Shown one piece after another: positions 45,362 to 54,196 of a stretch of 64,000 bases of DNA (the stretch's first letter is position 1; each line of letters starts with the position of its first letter). The stretch is from the NCBI RefSeq assembly GCF_900107725.1, contig NZ_FNQO01000003.1:248001-312000 (forward strand). The letters are read 5' to 3'. The notes beneath the pieces are model-generated. The model was not told the DNA's origin. It searched no databases and was given only the letters and a program-made list of their open reading frames with translations. The position numbers and the translations under genes were made by a program. The stretch comes from Microbulbifer marinus (GTDB taxonomy: Bacteria; Pseudomonadota; Gammaproteobacteria; Pseudomonadales; Cellvibrionaceae).

Positions 45362-48253
45362 ATGACCCAGCCATCTCTTCAGCAGTTGGAACAACACGAC
45401 GCCTTTATCTACCGTCATATCGGCCCCGATGCCCAGCAGGTTCAGGCGATGCTGAAAGCCCTCGGCGTTTCCAGCCTCGACGAGCTGATCGAGAAGACCG
45501 TACCCGCAGCCATCCGCAAGACCGATGAGCTGGACCTGGCAGACGCGGTCAATGAAGTAGAGGCGCTGGCCGAGCTGAAAGCGCTGGCGGGCCGCAACAA
45601 GATTTACCGCACCTTTATCGGCATGGGTTACCACGACACCATCACGCCGAACGTCGTCCTGCGCAACGTGCTGGAAAACCCGGGCTGGTACACCGCCTAC
45701 ACCCCCTACCAGCCGGAAATCGCCCAGGGCCGCCTCGAGGGCCTGCTGAACTTCCAGCAGATGATCATGGACCTGACCGGTATGGAACTGGCCAACGCCT
45801 CCATGCTGGACGAAGGCACCGCCGCGGCCGAAGCCATGGCCATGTGCAAGCGCCAAGTGAAGCGCAACAAGTCCAACGTATTTTTCGTCGATCGGGACTG
45901 CCACCCGCAGACCATCGCCGTGGTTGAGACCCGTGCCGAGCACTTCGGTTTTGAAGTGGTTGTCGGCGACGTGGAAAAAGATATCCCCGCGGAGCTGTTC
46001 GGCGCCCTGCTGCAGTACCCGGGCACCACCGGCCAGGTGCGCGACCTGACCGACATCATCGCCAAGGTACATGAGGCCAACGGCCTGGTGACCGTCGCCG
46101 CCGACCTGATGAGCCTCGTCGCGCTGAAGGCGCCGGGTGAGATGGGCGCGGACGTGGTGGTCGGCTGCAACCAGCGCTTCGGTATCCCGATGGGCTACGG
46201 CGGCCCGCACGCCGGTTTCTTCGCCTTCCGCGAAGCCTACAAGCGCTCCGCGCCCGGCCGCATCATCGGCGTATCCGTGGACAGCAAGGGCAAGCGCGCA
46301 CTGCGCATGGCCATGCAGACCCGCGAGCAGCATATCCGCCGCGAGAAGGCCAACTCCAACATCTGTACTTCCCAGGTACTGCTGGCAGTGATGAGCGCCT
46401 TCTATGCCATCTACCACGGCCCCGAAGGCCTGAAGACCATCGCCGCGCGCATCCAGCGCCTGACCGACATCCTCGCCGCCGCACTGAAGAAAGAAGGCTT
46501 CGACCTGGCCCACGACAACTGGTTCGACACCCTGACCGTCACCGTGGGCGGCAAGCAGGGCGAGATCTACCAGCGCGCCCTGGATGCGGAAATCAACCTG
46601 CGCAAGGTCGGCGCCGATGCCCTGGGTGTCAGCCTGAACGAGACCACCACGCTGCAGGACGTGTCCGATCTCATCAACGTCTTTACCGGCACTGAGCATA
46701 GCCTCGACCTGCGCGCGCTGGACAGCGAGATCGCCGCCAAGGGTCCGCAGGGCCTGCCGAACTCCCTGGTACGTACCAGCGAATTCCTGACGCACCCGGT
46801 GTTCAACACCTACCACTCCGAGACCGAGATGCTGCGCTACCTCAAGTCCCTGGAATCCAAGGACATAGCGCTGAACCACTCGATGATCCCGCTGGGCTCC
46901 TGCACCATGAAGCTGAACGCCACCGCGGAGATGATCCCGGTGACCTGGCCGGAATTCGGCAAGCTGCACCCGTTCGCGCCCGCCGACCAGGCCCAGGGCT
47001 ACGCGGAGATGTTCCAGCAGCTGCAGCAGATGCTGGCGGCCTGTACCGGCTACGATGCCGTCAGCCTGCAGCCGAACGCCGGCTCCCAGGGCGAGTACGC
47101 CGGCCTGGTGGCGATCAAGAAATACTTCGAGGCCAAGGGCGAAACCCAGCGCGACATCTGCCTGATCCCGGCTTCCGCCCACGGCACCAACCCGGCTTCC
47201 GCGATGATGGTCAGCATGAAGGTGGTCGTGGTTGCCTGTGACAACAAGGGCAACGTCGATATCGACGACCTGAAGGCGAAGATCGAAGAGCACGGCGACC
47301 GCATCGCCGCGCTGATGGTCACCTACCCGTCCACCCACGGCGTGTTCGAGGAAGGTATCCGCGAGATCTGCGACCTGGTCCACCAGGCCGGCGGCCAGGT
47401 GTATATCGACGGCGCCAACATGAACGCACTGATCGGCGTGGCTGCACCGGGCCAGTTCGGCGGCGACGTTTCGCACCTGAACCTGCACAAGACTTTCTGT
47501 ATCCCGCACGGCGGCGGCGGCCCGGGCATGGGTCCGATCGCAGTCGGCGAGCACCTGAAACCCTACCTCGCCGGTCACCCGGTGACCGAAGTGCCGGAAA
47601 CCGATGCCGCCAACGGCACCATCTCCGCGGCACCCTGGGGCTCGGCCAGCATCCTGCCGATCAGCTGGATGTACATCCGCATGATGGGCAAGCAGGGCAT
47701 GAAGCGCGCCACCGAAATGGCGATCCTGAATGCCAACTACGTGGCCAAGAAACTGAGCGAGCACTACTCACTGCTGTATACCGGCACCAACGGCTTCGTC
47801 GCCCACGAGTGCCTGGTGGACCTGCGCCCGCTGAAAGAGGCGAGCGGTATCAGCGAAGAGGACATCGCCAAGCGCCTGATGGACTTCGGCTTCCACGCCC
47901 CCACCATGTCCTTCCCGGTGGCCGGCACCCTGATGATCGAACCCACCGAGAGTGAGTCGCAGGAAGAACTGGACCGCTTTATCCAGGCCATGGCGACCAT
48001 CCGCCAGGAAGTGGAAGATGTGGCCAACGGCAAGTACAGCGCCGAGGACAACCCGCTGCACAATGCGCCGCACACATTGGAAGACGTGATGGCGGACCAG
48101 TGGGCCCACAGCTACTCCCGCGATGTGGCCGGACGCCCGGCGGCGTGGCTGAAGGAGCACAAGGTGTGGCCGGCGTCCAACCGTATCGACAACGTCTACG
48201 GCGACCGCAACCTGATCTGTTCCTGCCCGCCGGTGGAAAGCTACGCAGAATAA
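45362..48253 (+). CDS. gcvP: Glycine dehydrogenase (decarboxylating), P protein
   Basis: A 963-residue single-chain P protein of the glycine cleavage system. It decarboxylates glycine with PLP and passes the aminomethyl group to GcvH. The N-terminal [13 protein letters not shown] and [10 protein letters not shown] segments and the PLP lysine in [20 protein letters not shown] are intact. AGGAAC precedes the ATG. gcvT and gcvH are not adjacent, unlike the classic operon. A strong terminator follows. Confidence 0.97.
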   Translation: MTQPSLQQLEQHDAFIYRHIGPDAQQVQAMLKALGVSSLDELIEKTVPAAIRKTDELDLADAVNEVEALAELKALAGRNKIYRTFIGMGYHDTITPNVVLRNVLENPGWYTAYTPYQPEIAQGRLEGLLNFQQMIMDLTGMELANASMLDEGTAAAEAMAMCKRQVKRNKSNVFFVDRDCHPQTIAVVETRAEHFGFEVVVGDVEKDIPAELFGALLQYPGTTGQVRDLTDIIAKVHEANGLVTVAADLMSLVALKAPGEMGADVVVGCNQRFGIPMGYGGPHAGFFAFREAYKRSAPGRIIGVSVDSKGKRALRMAMQTREQHIRREKANSNICTSQVLLAVMSAFYAIYHGPEGLKTIAARIQRLTDILAAALKKEGFDLAHDNWFDTLTVTVGGKQGEIYQRALDAEINLRKVGADALGVSLNETTTLQDVSDLINVFTGTEHSLDLRALDSEIAAKGPQGLPNSLVRTSEFLTHPVFNTYHSETEMLRYLKSLESKDIALNHSMIPLGSCTMKLNATAEMIPVTWPEFGKLHPFAPADQAQGYAEMFQQLQQMLAACTGYDAVSLQPNAGSQGEYAGLVAIKKYFEAKGETQRDICLIPASAHGTNPASAMMVSMKVVVVACDNKGNVDIDDLKAKIEEHGDRIAALMVTYPSTHGVFEEGIREICDLVHQAGGQVYIDGANMNALIGVAAPGQFGGDVSHLNLHKTFCIPHGGGGPGMGPIAVGEHLKPYLAGHPVTEVPETDAANGTISAAPWGSASILPISWMYIRMMGKQGMKRATEMAILNANYVAKKLSEHYSLLYTGTNGFVAHECLVDLRPLKEASGISEEDIAKRLMDFGFHAPTMSFPVAGTLMIEPTESESQEELDRFIQAMATIRQEVEDVANGKYSAEDNPLHNAPHTLEDVMADQWAHSYSRDVAGRPAAWLKEHKVWPASNRIDNVYGDRNLICSCPPVESYAE

Positions 48254-48291
48254 GCTGCCCACTACCCGTAGCGATCACAGATCGCTCATGC

Positions 48292-48320
48292 AAAAAGGCC
48301 GGGAATTTCCCGGCCTTTTT
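48292..48320. terminator. Bidirectional rho-independent terminator
   Basis: AAAAAGGCCGGGAA and TTCCCGGCCTTTTT form a 14-base stem. It serves both gcvP and the convergent MHYT gene. A second small hairpin, AGCGATC-ACA-GATCGCT, lies 6 bases upstream. Confidence 0.93.
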
Positions 48321-48360
48321 GCTTTTGCTGTTAACCCGCAACTCCGCGGCCGGCAATCCC

Positions 48361-49095
48361 TTACGCCGGCACCAGCGGTCGCTGGCGATACCAGCGCCCC
48401 ACCCAGACTGCGAGCGCCAGCACGGCAACGGCGATCACCCCGCAGCTGATACCGAGGTATTCCTTGCTGAGCGCACCGGCGAAACCGGCAGGCGGCATTT
48501 CGCCAGTCATTTCGTAACTCGCCGCCGCCATACCCGTGTAGTGCATACCGCACACAGCCAGCCCCATGACCAGTGCGCTGCCTGTCTTCTGCCAGTGCCC
48601 GCGAGTCTGGAAGGCCATCCATAAAGCCGCACCAGCAGCAACTACAGCGATCAGTACCGAGATAATCAGGATATTCAGGTTGTAGCTGATTTCTGCCGGC
48701 ATCAGCATCGCTGCCATACCCGCGTAGTGCATCCCGGCCACACCAAACCCCATGAATACAGCGGCGGGCAGTAATTTGTCGGCATTGAACTCACCCGTAC
48801 CTACGATCGCCAGCCCCAAAGTACAGGCGGCCACCGCAACAACCACCGAGCCCAGCGTGCCGAGAATGTCATACGCCATCGGCATATCGGTCTCCAGTGC
48901 CAGCATGCCGATAAAATGCATCGACCAGATAGCCGCGCCACCCATAACCAGGCCAGCGAACAGGATTGCACGGCGTCTGTCCACCCCGGTCACCGCCTCG
49001 GGAATAGCGGTAATCAGTTGCAGCGAAGCAAACGAGCCCAGCACGGAGATTACATAGGAGAGCGTCACTAACATCGGGTTGTACTGGTCGAGCAT
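48361..49095 (-). CDS. Stand-alone MHYT-domain membrane sensor
   Basis: About 244 residues and seven hydrophobic helices. Three MHYT-type repeats are seen: MHFIGM, MHYAGM and MHYTGM. MHYT domains are thought to sense O2, CO or NO through bound copper and usually sit in front of GGDEF-EAL or kinase modules; here no output domain is attached. ATG at 49095 (a GTG at 49098 is the alternative). A separate partner would be needed for signalling. Confidence 0.88.
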   Translation of the reverse strand: MLDQYNPMLVTLSYVISVLGSFASLQLITAIPEAVTGVDRRRAILFAGLVMGGAAIWSMHFIGMLALETDMPMAYDILGTLGSVVVAVAACTLGLAIVGTGEFNADKLLPAAVFMGFGVAGMHYAGMAAMLMPAEISYNLNILIISVLIAVVAAGAALWMAFQTRGHWQKTGSALVMGLAVCGMHYTGMAAASYEMTGEMPPAGFAGALSKEYLGISCGVIAVAVLALAVWVGRWYRQRPLVPA

Positions 49096-49288
49096 CACTT
49101 CGTTTACCTGTATTCAAGATTCACTGCGTCAGAGCCTGAGAGGCAAGCCGCTTGGGCATGCGCACTCGTCACTGTTACGGCGCCTGCCGGAATACGGATC
49201 ACAATATGCTGGCGTTGTTGAATATTCGTGGTGCAGCTCAGGTGTGCATTGACCGGAGGATAGGAATGGAAGCGATGCGGCAAGTCAT

Positions 49289-49324
49289 AAAAAAAAGCCG
49301 GGGCACACTGCTGTGCCCCGGCTT
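49289..49324 (-). terminator. Rho-independent terminator, leftward
   Basis: A 13-base stem, AAGCCGGGGCACA/TGTGCCCCGGCTT, has an A-run at its left, giving eight U on the minus strand. It ends the lipoprotein transcript 28 bases after its stop. Confidence 0.9.
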
Positions 49325-49352
49325 CACGTTTTTCGCGCGACTCAAACACTCG

Positions 49353-49775
49353 TCAGCGCTTCACACCTTCCCGGCATTCACCGCGCACTTCGCCATTCAT
49401 CGGCGATACGCTGCGCTCAATCACGAAGTAACCGTCCAGACAGAAACCGGTCTCTTGCAGTTTCAGGTTAAGGGCGTGGTCGAAATCCAGGCTGCGGTTG
49501 CCGCGCTGCTGGCGGACCGGCATATCCTGCGGGCGCACCATACCGCTGCGGGCAGTGGGGCTCTGGGTATAGGGCCCGCGCACCAGCGGCGTCGTCATTT
49601 CCAGCGCGTAGGTGAATCGCTTGGAACCATTGGCAGAGATTTCGGTGTGGAAAGATTCCTTCAGGCCGGGATTCGGGGCGGGCTGAGTACTGGTACAACC
49701 AGACAACAGCAGTACCGCAGTGGCCACCCCCAGCAGCCCCCAAGCGGGCCGGGCAACAGTCGGGGAAAAACGCAT
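49353..49775 (-). CDS. Hypothetical lipoprotein
   Basis: 140 residues. A lipoprotein signal ends in VLLLSGC (Cys about 27). The mature part has no recognised domain; it contains two more cysteines near the C-terminus, which could form a disulfide (GFCLDGYF and GECREG). The ATG at 49775 has AGGAG five bases ahead. It is a monocistronic unit. Confidence 0.7.
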   Translation of the reverse strand: MRFSPTVARPAWGLLGVATAVLLLSGCTSTQPAPNPGLKESFHTEISANGSKRFTYALEMTTPLVRGPYTQSPTARSGMVRPQDMPVRQQRGNRSLDFDHALNLKLQETGFCLDGYFVIERSVSPMNGEVRGECREGVKR

Positions 49776-49834
49776 TCGCACTCCTCTCAGTTCTAGTTAC
49801 CGCCTATCGCTACCAGCACCGGTCAGCTGCGGCG

Positions 49835-51478
49835 TTATTGTTCCTTAAGATATTGAATAAGCAGCCTGCGCTGCTGTGGATCCTCGATGCCGGCAAATGT
49901 CATGCTGTTACCCGGCGCAAAGGACTTGGGATCGGCAAGAAAGCGATCCAGGTTTTCCTCGCTCCACCGCCCGTCAACCGCACGCAAAGCCGGGCTGTAC
50001 CGAAAATCTTCTGCTCCCGCGATGGGTCTGTTAAATACCTGTGCCAGATTTGGACCGATATGGTGACCCTCCCCGCGCTGGTTGCTATGACAGGCGCCGC
50101 AAGCCATCCACAGAGTACGAGCCTGCTGGCTGATATCCATCTCTCCGGGTTCTGCCTCAGCTGCAGGTTCGACGCGAATAAACACACCGCTATCCGTCAT
50201 TAGCAGCAAGGTACCGTCGGCGGCCTGGGCAAGATCCCGCAGGCGATCACCTATCGCGATCCGCTCCATACCGATGATATCCGTTCCTCGGGCCTCCAGG
50301 CGAATCAGCGAACGGCCGCCGAGACTGGCCATTATCAAGTCATCGCCCCAGCGCGTAAACCGGGAGCCGTTCAATCGAATCAGGTTTGAAGCACCTACCG
50401 ACCTCGCCCATATGTACGCAGGATCCGTGTAATCGCCGTGCTCGTGCCAGTCGGCGCCCGGCGGATAGTCATAGCCGGCGTACAGGGTGCCGTAGCTCAC
50501 ACGGGGCCAGCCATAATTGGCTCCCGCGCGAAGGACATTCAGTTCGTCACCACCGCGCGGCCCGTGCTCCGAGGACCACCAATTGCCGAACTGATCCCTG
50601 GTCAGGCCCTGCGGATTGCGGTGCCCCATAGTGAACAGAGTCGCTTCGCCGGTGTGGCGATTCACGAGCCAGGATTTTCCGTAAGAGGCGGCGGGATCCT
50701 GTACCAGATCCGGGTTATGCAGCCCCTCCATGTAGTGGTCACCGATGGTCACCAGTAATTGATCCGCGTCGTACTGCGCAATACGCCCGCCGGCCTGTAG
50801 CAGGGTGTCGTCCACCCCAAGCCGATTGACGCTCGCGTCAAGCTTCAGGCAGGGCTGGCTTTCAAACAGGGTCTGCCACTCGTGTTCGGGAACATCCGCA
50901 AAGGCGTTCTCGGCAATGCGAATGCCCGACAACCTGAAAACCGCGCACGCTTCCTGTTCTTTCCAGAAGTGATGGCTGGCGTAGATATAGAACCCATCGT
51001 CGGCCTTCAGCGTGTAAATATCCTTGACCCCGAAATGCAATGGGATCCGGGGATGACGTTCAGTTACCGGATGCTGCAGAAAGATTTCCTTTTTCACCGG
51101 CACGCGATAAGGAAGTTTCTTCACCGAGAAACTGTCCGGCCAATTCAATTCGGCATAACTGAGTTCGCCGTTCCTTTTGGCGATCAGATAACCGTTGCCC
51201 AGCGGGGTAAAACCAACATTGTCGCCAGGATTTTTCGGCATCACTTCCAGGCTAGTGAGAGACAACTCCAGAAGGCTGCTTTCAAGAAAGGTCTGATTGC
51301 TCCGCTGCCCACGAAACTTGCTCAATACGGTGCGGATCATGGTTTCCGTAGCATTTATGGGCTCGAAGAGTGGCTGAATGCGCAATTTCCCGGCCAGCCC
51401 CCCGACCAAAAAAGCAGCGGCCAACATGGCCAGAGCTAACACTGTGGCTGCGCATATCAGGTAGAAGTTCCGTTTCAT
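49835..51478 (-). CDS. PQQ-dependent sugar (sorbosone/glucose) dehydrogenase fused to cytochrome c
   Basis: 547 residues. A signal-anchor (about 8-28) is followed by a six-bladed beta-propeller related to soluble glucose/sorbosone dehydrogenases, with MGHRNPQGLTRD and SSEHGPRGGDELNVL carrying the expected catalytic His and PQQ/Ca neighbourhood. The last 95 residues are a class-I cytochrome c with CGACH and a distal Met in GNSMTFAGI. Electrons from sugar oxidation could thus pass directly to the respiratory chain in the periplasm. Substrate is unknown. Confidence 0.85.
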   Translation of the reverse strand: MKRNFYLICAATVLALAMLAAAFLVGGLAGKLRIQPLFEPINATETMIRTVLSKFRGQRSNQTFLESSLLELSLTSLEVMPKNPGDNVGFTPLGNGYLIAKRNGELSYAELNWPDSFSVKKLPYRVPVKKEIFLQHPVTERHPRIPLHFGVKDIYTLKADDGFYIYASHHFWKEQEACAVFRLSGIRIAENAFADVPEHEWQTLFESQPCLKLDASVNRLGVDDTLLQAGGRIAQYDADQLLVTIGDHYMEGLHNPDLVQDPAASYGKSWLVNRHTGEATLFTMGHRNPQGLTRDQFGNWWSSEHGPRGGDELNVLRAGANYGWPRVSYGTLYAGYDYPPGADWHEHGDYTDPAYIWARSVGASNLIRLNGSRFTRWGDDLIMASLGGRSLIRLEARGTDIIGMERIAIGDRLRDLAQAADGTLLLMTDSGVFIRVEPAAEAEPGEMDISQQARTLWMACGACHSNQRGEGHHIGPNLAQVFNRPIAGAEDFRYSPALRAVDGRWSEENLDRFLADPKSFAPGNSMTFAGIEDPQQRRLLIQYLKEQ

Positions 51479-51673
51479 TCCATTGACTCCCGATTACAAG
51501 CAATAAATTCTTCATCCAATCAGGCTGAAGCGATAGTGCGGATCGACTACAAACTTCAGTCCTGAACGATTACAGCATTTCCCCACTTGTTGCTGGATCC
51601 CGGCAATCAAAGCCGGAAAATCGGCGGCTTAGTGCGGACAGCGCCAATATCCCTGCGCGCAGTGTTTTCCAGG

Positions 51674-52510
51674 CTACTTGAACACCACAGTCTTGTTGCC
51701 GTGAATAAAAACCCGCTCCTGCAATACCAGTTGCAGGGCGCGGCTGAGAACCGACTTCTCCACGTCGCGCCCGGCCGCAGCCATCGCCTCGGCGGAGTAA
51801 GCATGGTCCACATGGATAACATCCTGCTCGATGATCGGCCCCTCATCGAGGTCATCGGTGACAAAATGTGCGGTGGCACCGATGATCTTCACGCCGCGCT
51901 CGTAGGCCTGCTGATAGGGCTTGGCGCCGATAAATGCGGGCAGGAACGAATGGTGAATATTGATGATACGGCCGCGATAACGGGCCACGAATTCCGGCGT
52001 CAGCACGCGCATGTACTTGGCCAGCACCAGATAGTCCGGCGCGTAATCATCCACCAGTGCCATGACCTGCTCTTCGTGCTGCGCCCGCTGCAACCCCTCC
52101 GCCGGCAAGCAGTGGAACGGGATATCGAACTTCTCCACCAGGGCGCCGAGATCCGGGTGATTGCCAATCACCGCGGCGATCTCCACGTCCAGTGCGCCGG
52201 CGTAGCATTTCATCAGGATATCGCCGAGGCAGTGGGGCTCGCGGGTGACCATCAGCACCAGCCGCTTGCGCCCGCTGGCCACCAGGCGGCGCTCGGCACC
52301 CGCCGGCAGGGCCATATCCAGGTCTTCCAGCAGCGTGGCATCGTTGAAGATGCCCTCCAGCGCGGTGCGCATGAAGAAGCGCCCCTGCGCGCGGTCGACG
52401 AACTCGTCGTTCTTGATGATGTTGAGCTGGTGCTTGTAACAGATGTTGGTGATCTTGGCGATCAAACCCTTGGCATCCGGGCAGTCCGTCAGCAGTATCT
52501 TCTTTTGCAT
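51674..52510 (-). CDS. purU: Formyltetrahydrofolate deformylase
   Basis: 278 residues: an N-terminal ACT domain (LLTDCPDAKGLIAKITNICY) and a formyltransferase-like hydrolase domain with INIHHSFLPAFIGAKPY and DEGPIIEQDV. PurU releases formate from 10-formyl-THF and balances one-carbon pools, which fits a genome region with gcvP and metE. ATG at 52510; a TTG two codons earlier is less likely. Confidence 0.95.
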   Translation of the reverse strand: MQKKILLTDCPDAKGLIAKITNICYKHQLNIIKNDEFVDRAQGRFFMRTALEGIFNDATLLEDLDMALPAGAERRLVASGRKRLVLMVTREPHCLGDILMKCYAGALDVEIAAVIGNHPDLGALVEKFDIPFHCLPAEGLQRAQHEEQVMALVDDYAPDYLVLAKYMRVLTPEFVARYRGRIINIHHSFLPAFIGAKPYQQAYERGVKIIGATAHFVTDDLDEGPIIEQDVIHVDHAYSAEAMAAAGRDVEKSVLSRALQLVLQERVFIHGNKTVVFK

Positions 52511-52603
52511 GGTCAAAATTCAGGCCAAATATCCGGACTCCAGACTATACACTATGCCGGATAGTCGATTCACACACTGTCGATTCACACAATAAGGGCA
52601 ACC

Positions 52604-53914
52604 ATGGACAAGAACCTCTACGCCGACCATATCGCCACCCTGCGCAGCCGCTACGACGACATCATGGAGCAGTGCGGTTTCGACACCCTGAACGTATTCA
52701 GCGGCGCGCCCAAGGTGCAGTTCCTGGACGACAACTACTATCCATTCAAGGTCAACCCGCAGTTCAAGGCGCTGGTGCCGGTCACCGACAACCCGCACAG
52801 CTGGGTCATCTACCGCCGCGGCCAGAAGCCGAAACTGCTGTTCTACCGCCCGGTGGATTTCTGGCACTATGTGCCGCCGGCTCCCCAGACCTTCTGGAGC
52901 GACCACTACGATATCGAGCTGCTGAGCAAGCCGGCGGATGCCAAGGAATTCCTCAGCGCCGAAAACGCCGCCTTCCTCGGCGAGACCGCCGGTCTCGAAG
53001 ACTGGCCCATCGGCACCCCCAACCCGCAAGAGCTGCTGGAGCGCCTGCACTGGGCCCGCGCCTACAAGACACCCTATGAATTCGCCTGCCTGCGCGAGGC
53101 CAACCGCATCGCGGTGAAGGCCCACCGCGCCGCCGAAGCGGCCTTCCGCAGTGGCGCCAGCGAGTTCGAGATCAACCTCGCCTACCTGCAGGCCGCCGGT
53201 CAGGGCGAGAACCGTATGCCCTATGGCAATATCGTCGCCCTGAACGAGCACGCGGCGATTCTGCACTACACCCACCTGTCGGAGCAGCGGCTGCCGGAAG
53301 CGGAGCTGAAGACCTTCCTGATCGACGCCGGCGCCGACTGCAACGGCTACTGCGCCGACATCACCCGCACCTACGCCTACCGCGACGGCGAGTTCGCCGA
53401 GCTGGTGGCGGCCATGGATCAGAAGGAACAGGAACTGGTCGCCGGCCTGAAGCCGGGCCTGCCCTACCCGGACCTGCATCGCGAGTGCCACCACAAGGTC
53501 GGTCAACTGCTGAACCAGTTCGGCGTTATCAAGACTTCCGCCGAAAGCGCGGTGGAATCCGGCCTGACCGGCACCTTTATGCCCCACGGCCTCGGCCACT
53601 TCCTCGGCCTGCAGGTGCACGATGTCGGCGGTCACCAGACCGCGCCGCAGGGGGGGGTCACCCCGCCGCCGGCGGAATACCCGTTCCTGCGCACCAGCCG
53701 CACCATCGAGGAAAACCAGGTCTTTACCATCGAGCCGGGACTCTATTTCATCGACAGCCTGCTGGCCGAGCTGAAAGATTCGGAGCTGGCGACGGAAGTG
53801 AACTGGGACAAGGTGGACGCCTTCCGTCCGTTCGGCGGCGTGCGCATCGAGGACAACGTGATTGTGCATAAGGACCGCATCGAGAACATGACCCGCGACT
53901 GCTACGCCCAATAA
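52604..53914 (+). CDS. pepQ: Xaa-Pro dipeptidase
   Basis: A 436-residue M24 metallopeptidase that splits dipeptides ending in proline. Metal-binding segments: DAGADCNGYCADITRTYA, HGLGHFLGLQVHD and the glutamates in TIEPGLYF and GGVRIED. The N-terminal creatinase-like domain is full length. ATG at 52604. It diverges from purU. Confidence 0.94.
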   Translation: MDKNLYADHIATLRSRYDDIMEQCGFDTLNVFSGAPKVQFLDDNYYPFKVNPQFKALVPVTDNPHSWVIYRRGQKPKLLFYRPVDFWHYVPPAPQTFWSDHYDIELLSKPADAKEFLSAENAAFLGETAGLEDWPIGTPNPQELLERLHWARAYKTPYEFACLREANRIAVKAHRAAEAAFRSGASEFEINLAYLQAAGQGENRMPYGNIVALNEHAAILHYTHLSEQRLPEAELKTFLIDAGADCNGYCADITRTYAYRDGEFAELVAAMDQKEQELVAGLKPGLPYPDLHRECHHKVGQLLNQFGVIKTSAESAVESGLTGTFMPHGLGHFLGLQVHDVGGHQTAPQGGVTPPPAEYPFLRTSRTIEENQVFTIEPGLYFIDSLLAELKDSELATEVNWDKVDAFRPFGGVRIEDNVIVHKDRIENMTRDCYAQ

Positions 53915-53930
53915 TTCTCGATTGGATACC

Positions 53931-53950
53931 GGAGCGGGTAACACCGCTCC
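53931..53950 (+). terminator. Hairpin after pepQ
   Basis: GGAGCGG-GTAACA-CCGCTCC followed by TTCCGCCCTT, 16 bases after the stop. The U-run is poor, so it is a weak terminator candidate. Confidence 0.45.
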
Positions 53951-54196
53951 TTCCGCCCTTCTCGCCCCTCCCTCACAACAAATTCAAACCGATGCCGCAC
54001 ACTCCGGTCTCGCCGCTTCCCCACTTAAAACAAAACCGCCGTACCATCTTGTCGCCGACGGACAAGCGCAACATCAGTTCAGTCAAAATTTTTGGCGCGC
54101 AGATTTTCTCTGTGAGCGCGTGTCACGTATTTCTATTGCCGAGCCGATAAAAAATAATCAATCTGGAGGGGACAAAACCAACAAAAAGGACTCCAG

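Noticed and set aside
45119..47764. An 881-codon open frame on the minus strand opposite gcvP, and similar long antisense frames at 30471-32099 and 54158-56029
   Set aside because: They are shadows of strongly conserved genes (gcvP, pgi, amidohydrolase) in high-GC DNA. Their translations are rich in His, Arg and Gly and resemble no protein family.
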